A stretch of 36,154 nt of DNA from an uncultured Eisenbergiella sp. (GTDB taxonomy: Bacteria; Bacillota; Clostridia; Lachnospirales; Lachnospiraceae), in assembly GCA_947626995.1 (NCBI GenBank), contig CANQUI010000022.1:1-36154 (forward strand). Reading direction: 5' to 3'. Each line of letters opens with the position of its first letter. Within the stretch, counting starts at the first letter, position 1. The notes below the pieces were generated by a model. It ran no database searches and was not told the DNA's origin. It worked only from the letters and a program-made list of their open reading frames with translations. Position numbers and translations under genes: made by a program. Below are positions 31,900 through 36,154 of the stretch, one piece after another.

Positions 31900-32508
31900 T
31901 CAAATAAATTTTAAAAGCTGATGCAGAGTGTGTGGCTCATTATTCTGAGAAGCGGTAATACGCGTATCAAATGGCTTGAAATGATTCTGCGTATAAAAGC
32001 TCAGAAGAAATTCATTATCTTCGCATTCAAGAAACTCCATAACGCCACCTACGGAATATTTAAGACTGGATATGGTTTCCAGTGCAAATCCCAGTAGAAT
32101 ATTTCCAGGAATTCGTTTTTCCTTTGGAAGAGAATAGTTCTTTCCCAACTGGGCGATCAAGTAAGCTGCGGTAGTATAGGATTGTGTTTCTTCATCCAAA
32201 ATACTGACACGGGACAGTTTTTTTGCCATTGTCTTGCTGATATTTGAAGCACGGACAGAGATTGGTTTTATTGTAAGTGAAAAATAACCAACCAGTGAAG
32301 CATCTTCAGCATCAAATACCAGATAAGTGATAGATTGATCTTTTTTGGTAAACTCAATCGCATTATGTAATAAAAAGTATTCCACATCGGGATTTTTGGG
32401 ACAAGAAAAATCGGAGAGTAAGTCGTAAAGACTTTCCTCTCCGATATATGTCGGTTCGTCTTTATCCAAATATGCCCGAATATTAACGGTAAAATATTTA
32501 TCAGACAT
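31900..32508 (-). CDS. GNAT-family acetyltransferase, probable toxin-type partner
   Basis: A 202-residue protein with GNAT-like features: ITYLVFDAEDASLVGYFSLT (beta strands 2-4 region), AAYLIAQLGKNYS, NILLGFALETI and the C-terminal LLSFYTQNHFKPF. Its start codon overlaps the stop of the small upstream gene by eight bases, the arrangement seen in GNAT/antitoxin modules that acetylate charged tRNAs. The acetyl-CoA P-loop (Q/RxxGxG/A) is degenerate. The toxin role is inferred from architecture and location on a mobile element. Confidence 0.6.
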   Translation of the reverse strand: MSDKYFTVNIRAYLDKDEPTYIGEESLYDLLSDFSCPKNPDVEYFLLHNAIEFTKKDQSITYLVFDAEDASLVGYFSLTIKPISVRASNISKTMAKKLSRVSILDEETQSYTTAAYLIAQLGKNYSLPKEKRIPGNILLGFALETISSLKYSVGGVMEFLECEDNEFLLSFYTQNHFKPFDTRITASQNNEPHTLHQLLKFI

Positions 32509-32686
32509 GTTTTTTCTTCCTTTTTGACATTAAAGCTAAGATTTCCTGTGGGTTCGTTAACTGACGTCCGGGAAGTGTCTGCTTTGGTGTGCGGTCACGG
32601 TCGGCTTCGTCAATTGCTGCGACAAAACGCTTTACGCTATTTGGATTGGATACGACAAAATTATGAGTAATACTTGAAGTAGCCAT
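32501..32686 (-). CDS. Small antitoxin-like protein upstream of the GNAT gene
   Basis: A 61-residue basic protein (MATSSITHNFVVSNPNSVKR ... LTNPQEILALMSKRKKKHV). The ATG at 32686 has GGAGG seven bases upstream; the longer open frame is not needed. It is co-transcribed with and overlaps the GNAT gene. The sequence is not a typical ribbon-helix-helix protein, so it may be an unusual antitoxin or a targeting partner. A promoter with a symmetric element lies upstream, consistent with autoregulation. Confidence 0.6.
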   Translation of the reverse strand: MATSSITHNFVVSNPNSVKRFVAAIDEADRDRTPKQTLPGRQLTNPQEILALMSKRKKKHV

Positions 32687-32725
32687 ACTAACACCTCCTC
32701 TTTTTTGGCTTTTTTGTGTATTTAT

Positions 32726-32754
32726 AGTATATGCAATGTGTGATAAAAACACAA
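32726..32754 (-). promoter_or_regulatory. Promoter and operator-like repeat for the GNAT pair
   Basis: On the minus strand TTGTGT (32749-32754) and TATACT (32726-32731) are 17 bases apart. TGTGT...ACACA arms at 32737-32753 overlap the -35 box, a typical position for an autoregulatory operator. Confidence 0.6.
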
Positions 32755-32852
32755 TATCAAAAACAGAAATTATTTCTAAATAATTTTCAAGCCGGACATT
32801 TATTAGACGCTTCCGGTAAGCGAACAATATTTTCGAGCCAATCATTTATAAG

Positions 32853-32924
32853 TCGCCAATGGTGGGCGGGCAATATTTTGATAACAGAAATGCTCTGTAT
32901 CTAACTTAATTATACGATTGGCGA
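32853..32924. repeat. Inverted repeat in the 337-base gap before the recombinase gene
   Basis: TCGCCAAT (32853-32860) and ATTGGCGA (32917-32924) are perfect 8-bp arms 56 bases apart. The gap 32687-33023 also holds the GNAT-pair promoter, two CAATATTTT copies and the recombinase promoter; I see no further gene in it. Confidence 0.4.
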
Positions 32925-32952
32925 AGAAATGCGTCAATACGGAAAATAAGTA

Positions 32953-32981
32953 TTGAAAATAGTTGGAACAAGTACTAAAAT
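32953..32981 (+). promoter_or_regulatory. Promoter of the serine recombinase gene
   Basis: TTGAAA (32953-32958) and TAAAAT (32976-32981) are spaced by 17 bases and lie about 43 bases before the recombinase start codon. Confidence 0.65.
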
Positions 32982-33023
32982 AAGGTTGGGACAATAAAAC
33001 AGAGTTATACTGCGAGGAAGATT

Positions 33024-34712
33024 ATGAAGAATAAAAAGATTAAATGCGATATATATACCAGAGTATCCACAACCATGCAGGTAGATGGCTACAGTCTGGA
33101 TGCTCAGAAAGAAAAACTCAAGAGATATGCGGAATTTCAGAATATGGAAATCGTAAATGAGTATTCAGATGAAGGTAAGTCTGGAAAGAGCGTAGAGGGC
33201 AGACCGGAATTTCAGAGAATGTTGGATAATATTGAGAATGGAACAGATGAGGTACAGTTTGTACTGGTGTTCAAGCTTTCCAGATTCGGTCGTAATGCAG
33301 CAGATGTATTAAACTCTCTGCAGAGGATGCAGGATTTTGGAGTGAATCTGATCTGTGTAGAAGATGGAATTGACAGCTCAAAAGATAGTGGAAAGCTGAT
33401 GATTTCTGTTCTGTCTGCGGTGGCAGAGATCGAACGAGAGAATATCCTTGTTCAGACAATGGAAGGACGTAAGCAGAAAGCCAGGGAAGGAAAATGGAAT
33501 GGTGGATTTGCTCCGTATGGTTATGAATTAGTAAATGGAGAATTGCAGATTGCAGAGGACGAAGCAGAGATTATTCGTCTGATCTATGACAAATTTATTC
33601 ATACCAATATGGGAATCTCTGCGATTGCCGCATGGCTGAACCAGCATGGATATAAAAAGAAAAAACGACAGAATAATACACTGGACGCATTTGCCGCATC
33701 ATTTATAAAAGGCGTTCTGGATAATCCGGTATACTGTGGAAAGCTGGCTTATGGACGAAGGAAAAACGAGAAAGTTTCTGGTACAAGAAATGAATACCGC
33801 ATTGTAAAGCAGGAAAATTATATGCTGCACGATGGTATCCATGAAGGGATTGTTTCAGAAACAGACTGGGAGCTGGCACATCAAAAACGGGAAAAAACAG
33901 GTGTGAAATATGAAAAGACACATAGTCTCGATCATGAGCATATTTTATCTGGAATATTGAGATGCCCGTTATGTGGAAGTGGTATGTATGGAAACGTGAA
34001 CCGAAAGAAAAAGAAAGACGGAACTTTATATAAGGATTATTTCTATTATGCCTGCAAACATCGTCGCCTGGTAGATGGTCATAAATGTGGATATCGTAAA
34101 CAATGGAGTGAGGAGAAGATTAACAATGCAGTGGAAGAAGTTATTCGGAAGCTGGTGAAGAATCCTAAATTTGAAGAAGCAATTCTGAATAAAATCGGTT
34201 CAAGAATTGATACAGAAGAAATAGAAAAAGAGATTGAAGGATTGGAAAAGCAGCACAGGCAGCTGACCGGAGCAAAAGCAAGACTTGGACAGCAGATGGA
34301 CAATCTGGATATCATGGATAAATTTTATGAGAAGAAATATCAGGATATGGAGACAAGGTTATACCGTTTGTATGATGAGATTGAAGGCGTGGAGAACAGT
34401 ATAGAGGAAGTCAAGAACCGCCTGCTGAATATTCAGCAACAGAAAATATCAGAAGAAAACGTCTATCAATTTCTTTTATATTTTGATAAACTATATGATA
34501 AGTTCACCGACCTGGAGAAGAAAGAATTTCTTAACAGCTTTGTGGAACAGGTGGACATTTACGAGCAGGAGCAGCCAGATGGCAGATTCCTGAAGCACAT
34601 AAAGTTCCGTTTTCCGGTGTATTTTGGAGACAGGGAGACACAGGAACTTTGTTGGGACAACGAAAGTACCGTTGAGACGGTATGTTTGATGTCACGGGTC
34701 GAAGGGAAATAG
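33024..34712 (+). CDS. Large serine recombinase (integrase of the element)
   Basis: A 562-residue recombinase. The N-terminal resolvase domain has nucleophile Ser15 in YTRVSTTMQ and the arginine motif KLSRFGRNAADV. The recombinase domain follows at about 160-280 (GKWNGGFAPYGYEL). A zinc ribbon (RCPLCGSGMYG with CKHRRLVDGHKCGY) and a long coiled coil at about 395-480 complete the usual large-serine-integrase layout. GAGGAAG precedes the ATG. The last 12 codons, ETVCLMSRVEGK, span attR and come from the host rlmD 3' end. In the excised circle the frame would instead run on into the 101-residue tail now attached to RlmD. Confidence 0.95.
   Translation: MKNKKIKCDIYTRVSTTMQVDGYSLDAQKEKLKRYAEFQNMEIVNEYSDEGKSGKSVEGRPEFQRMLDNIENGTDEVQFVLVFKLSRFGRNAADVLNSLQRMQDFGVNLICVEDGIDSSKDSGKLMISVLSAVAEIERENILVQTMEGRKQKAREGKWNGGFAPYGYELVNGELQIAEDEAEIIRLIYDKFIHTNMGISAIAAWLNQHGYKKKKRQNNTLDAFAASFIKGVLDNPVYCGKLAYGRRKNEKVSGTRNEYRIVKQENYMLHDGIHEGIVSETDWELAHQKREKTGVKYEKTHSLDHEHILSGILRCPLCGSGMYGNVNRKKKKDGTLYKDYFYYACKHRRLVDGHKCGYRKQWSEEKINNAVEEVIRKLVKNPKFEEAILNKIGSRIDTEEIEKEIEGLEKQHRQLTGAKARLGQQMDNLDIMDKFYEKKYQDMETRLYRLYDEIEGVENSIEEVKNRLLNIQQQKISEENVYQFLLYFDKLYDKFTDLEKKEFLNSFVEQVDIYEQEQPDGRFLKHIKFRFPVYFGDRETQELCWDNESTVETVCLMSRVEGK
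34648..34690 (+). other. attR of the integrated element
   Basis: The element-side arm TTTGTTGGGACAA (34648-34660) precedes the core GAGACGGT (34674-34681) and host sequence TGTTTGATG. The codons V-E-T-V-C-L-M-S-R align with V-E-T-V-V-L-L-S-Q at attL in the same frame. Confidence 0.8.
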
Positions 34713-35093
34713 GTGCGAAAGCTTAAGTATACTGCGGTTTTCGGACAATCGGGCAAATTTGGCATCGGGCAGAAGTACAACAAGTCCAAATGGAACAGCA
34801 TCGTGAATAAGACACCGATTTCCGCAAGTAGCAATCGAAAAATTGGTGGCGGTGCTCCGTCTGTTTATCTTGGCAAGCTCGAAAAGAAAGGCTCCGTAAT
34901 GCCATCCGATTTGGATGGCTATGTCGAGACGCATTGGATAGACCATGACCTACTGAGAAATAATGAATTCCAGGATTTCATCATTGACTGTGCCAGGAAA
35001 CTTCTGTGTGCTATTGAGCAAGCCACAGGCAGAACGATATCCGGCGAGGACTCGGATGAGGTGAAGCAGGCATTCGGTGATTCGCTTATGTGA
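34713..35093 (+). pseudogene. C-terminal fragment resembling DUF262/GmrSD-type proteins
   Basis: A 126-codon frame beginning at GTG directly after the recombinase/native rlmD stop. The sequence IVNKTPISASSNRKIGGGAP followed by SVYLGKLEK, DLDGYVETHWID and LLRNNEFQDFIIDCARKLL resembles the C-terminal part of DUF262-type proteins of several hundred residues. The N-terminal DUF262 domain is missing, so this is probably a relic truncated at the rlmD junction. AAGGG in the last rlmD codons could still serve as an RBS, so expression as a short protein is not excluded. Confidence 0.5.
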
Positions 35094-35095
35094 AC

Positions 35096-35145
35096 CTTTT
35101 AGCGTTTACACACTTTTCAGCGATAACCATACATTTTAGCGATAG
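35096..35145 (+). repeat. Three imperfect direct repeats around TTTTAGCGATA
   Basis: CTTTTAGCG (35096), CTTTTCAGCGATAA (35113) and ATTTTAGCGATAG (35133) recur at 17-20 base spacing in the gap ahead of the 89-residue ORF. They could be a regulator-binding array. Confidence 0.35.
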
Positions 35146-35174
35146 CAGAAATCTCACGGGAAGGAGGGTGCAAA

Positions 35175-35444
35175 ATGGCAATGGCGCAGACAGCTTTCAG
35201 AACAAGACTGGCTTTTTACCGGCACAGCATAGCGGTAGCAAAACGGTCGCGTAGATCGGAAACGCCTTTATTTCAAGCCTTTTTACGCCCTTCTTCCGTG
35301 AAAGTCACAGATGGGCTTTGTATCAAAGACACTACTACGATAGATGGAATTTGTAGTACTGGAAATTCCTTGACTAATACGAACGATGGCAGGGTAGTAA
35401 AAGTTGAGTGCGGGAACGCTAAATATGTGGAGGTGAACGCATGA
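35175..35444 (+). CDS. Uncertain 89-residue ORF
   Basis: The ATG follows a good GGAGGGTGC ribosome binding site, and the stop overlaps the next start as ATGA. However, the sequence (MAMAQTAFRTRLAFYRHSIA, then Thr/Ser/Asn-rich) has no recognisable family or clear secondary-structure pattern. Either it is a genuine leader gene coupled to the AlbA_2 gene or a decayed remnant. Confidence 0.3.
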   Translation: MAMAQTAFRTRLAFYRHSIAVAKRSRRSETPLFQAFLRPSSVKVTDGLCIKDTTTIDGICSTGNSLTNTNDGRVVKVECGNAKYVEVNA

Positions 35445-36154
35445 TAGCAGAAAGCCAGAATATTGAATGGAAAGAATCCTGGCGTGACGAATATCTGAAA
35501 TGGATATGCGGTTTTGCCAATGCCCAGGGAGGAAAGATTTATATCGGTAAAAAGGACGATGGCACCGTCATTGGCGTCAGCGATGCCAGGAAGCTGATGG
35601 AGGATATTCCAAATAAAATTCAAAACAAGTTGGGTATCGTTGCGGATGTAAATCTTCTCACCGAAAACGGAGCGGAATACATTGAGATTGCGGTTTCCCC
35701 ATGGGCATTCCCTGTCAATTATGATGGCGAGTATCATTATCGCAGCGGCAGTACGAAACAGCAGCTTCGCGGCAGCGCGTTGACAAATTTCCTGATGTCA
35801 AAGACTGGAATCAGGTGGGACGCTGCGACAGTTAACAATATTACAGTTGATGATTTGGATAAGGAGAGCTTTGATATTTTTCGTCGTGAGGCGCTCCGCA
35901 GTGGCCGCATGACAAAGGATGATTTGGATATACCAAATGCTGAACTTTTGGACAAGCTCGATCTGCTTGTCGATGGCAAGCTGAAGAGGGCCGGAGCATT
36001 GTGTTTCTATCGAAACGCAGAAAAGGTTATCAGCGGCTGTTATGTAAAAATCGGAAAATTCGAGGGCAGTGAGCTTTTGTATCAGGATGAAGTGCATGGC
36101 TCTCTGCTGCTTATGGCCGACCGGGTAATCGACTTGATCTATCTGAAATACCTG
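35441..36154 (+). CDS. AlbA_2/Schlafen-type putative DNA-binding protein (partial, runs off the window)
   Basis: The first 238 residues of a longer protein, starting at ATG 35441 with GGAGG seven bases upstream. The N-terminus shows the AlbA_2 pattern: QNIEWKESWRDEYLKWICGF, then ANAQGGKIYIGKKDDGTVIG and SPWAFPVNYDGEYHYRSGS. Complete proteins of this type are commonly around 450-500 residues, with a C-terminal winged helix or ATPase-like domain. They are annotated as transcriptional regulators or ATP-binding proteins and are frequent in mobile and defence regions. Function here is unknown. Confidence 0.75.
   Translation, partial: MIAESQNIEWKESWRDEYLKWICGFANAQGGKIYIGKKDDGTVIGVSDARKLMEDIPNKIQNKLGIVADVNLLTENGAEYIEIAVSPWAFPVNYDGEYHYRSGSTKQQLRGSALTNFLMSKTGIRWDAATVNNITVDDLDKESFDIFRREALRSGRMTKDDLDIPNAELLDKLDLLVDGKLKRAGALCFYRNAEKVISGCYVKIGKFEGSELLYQDEVHGSLLLMADRVIDLIYLKYL

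Larger units (their letters stand above)
16802..34673. mobile_element. Integrated mobilizable plasmid-like element in the 3' end of rlmD (~17.9 kb)
   Basis: The ends are defined by a shared 8-base core and by element-side arms that are perfect 13-base inverted repeats once the ends are joined. Contents are a large serine recombinase at the right end, TnpV, a MOBQ relaxase with an RSF1010-like nic site, RepA with iteron-like repeats, a DnaC-like helicase loader, ParM/ParR, and cargo. Base composition is visibly lower in GC than the flanking chromosome. TnpV plus a large serine recombinase plus a relaxase recalls the Tn4451/Tn4453 group, but the RepA/ParMR plasmid functions are extra. No coupling protein or type IV secretion genes are present, so transfer would need a helper. 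Confidence 0.85.

Noticed and set aside
16802-34673. Element as a self-transmissible conjugative transposon
   Set aside because: Only a relaxase and oriT are present; no VirB4, VirD4/TcpA coupling protein or other transfer-channel genes are seen, so mobilizable is the supported call.

Overview
The window comes from a Gram-positive Clostridia chromosome, most likely Lachnospiraceae-like. Evidence is the YhaM/MutS2/VanW/Nth gene content, strong GGAGG ribosome binding sites and a GC-rich backbone. The backbone is interrupted by an AT-richer integrated mobile element. Family assignments are from my reading of the proteins; no database search was run.

Backbone, 1-16.8 kb. A minus-strand tRNA-Gly(GCC) is followed by galK, a B12-binding radical SAM protein and nth in one overlapping plus-strand cluster. 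Next come a 34-residue membrane peptide, a VanW-type exported protein, an AIR-synthase C-terminal-like protein, and a coupled Lrp regulator, aminotransferase and trmL. mutS2, a response regulator and a histidine kinase form a minus-strand operon converging on trmL. An HtrA-like protein (apparently a pseudoprotease), yhaM and rlmD run on the plus strand.

Mobile element, about 16,802-34,673 (17.9 kb). It sits in the 3' end of rlmD. At the left end rlmD is fused in frame to an element-encoded tail of about 100 residues. At the right end the large serine recombinase gene is completed by what looks like the displaced native rlmD 3' end. Joining the two ends gives an attP with perfect 13-bp inverted arms centred on a GA dinucleotide. 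The element carries TnpV, a caspase-like protease, a MOBQ relaxase with an RSF1010-like oriT, DUF3847, a DnaC-like ATPase, RepA with iteron-like repeats inside its gene, ParR and ParM. It also carries a two-component system with an ABC transporter, a STAND NTPase with TPRs, a GNAT/antitoxin-like pair and the recombinase. I see no type IV secretion or coupling-protein genes, so it looks mobilizable rather than self-conjugative, with plasmid-like replication and segregation functions for its circular form.

Right flank, 34.7-36.15 kb. A fragment resembling the C-terminus of DUF262-type proteins abuts the native rlmD stop. It is followed by an uncertain 89-residue ORF and the start of an AlbA_2/Schlafen-type gene cut by the window edge. 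This flank is also accessory-looking, so the rlmD 3' end appears to be an integration hotspot.

The most interesting points are the integration-dependent swap of C-termini between the recombinase and RlmD, and the solo caspase-like protease with an unassigned C-terminal region in an especially AT-rich cargo slot.
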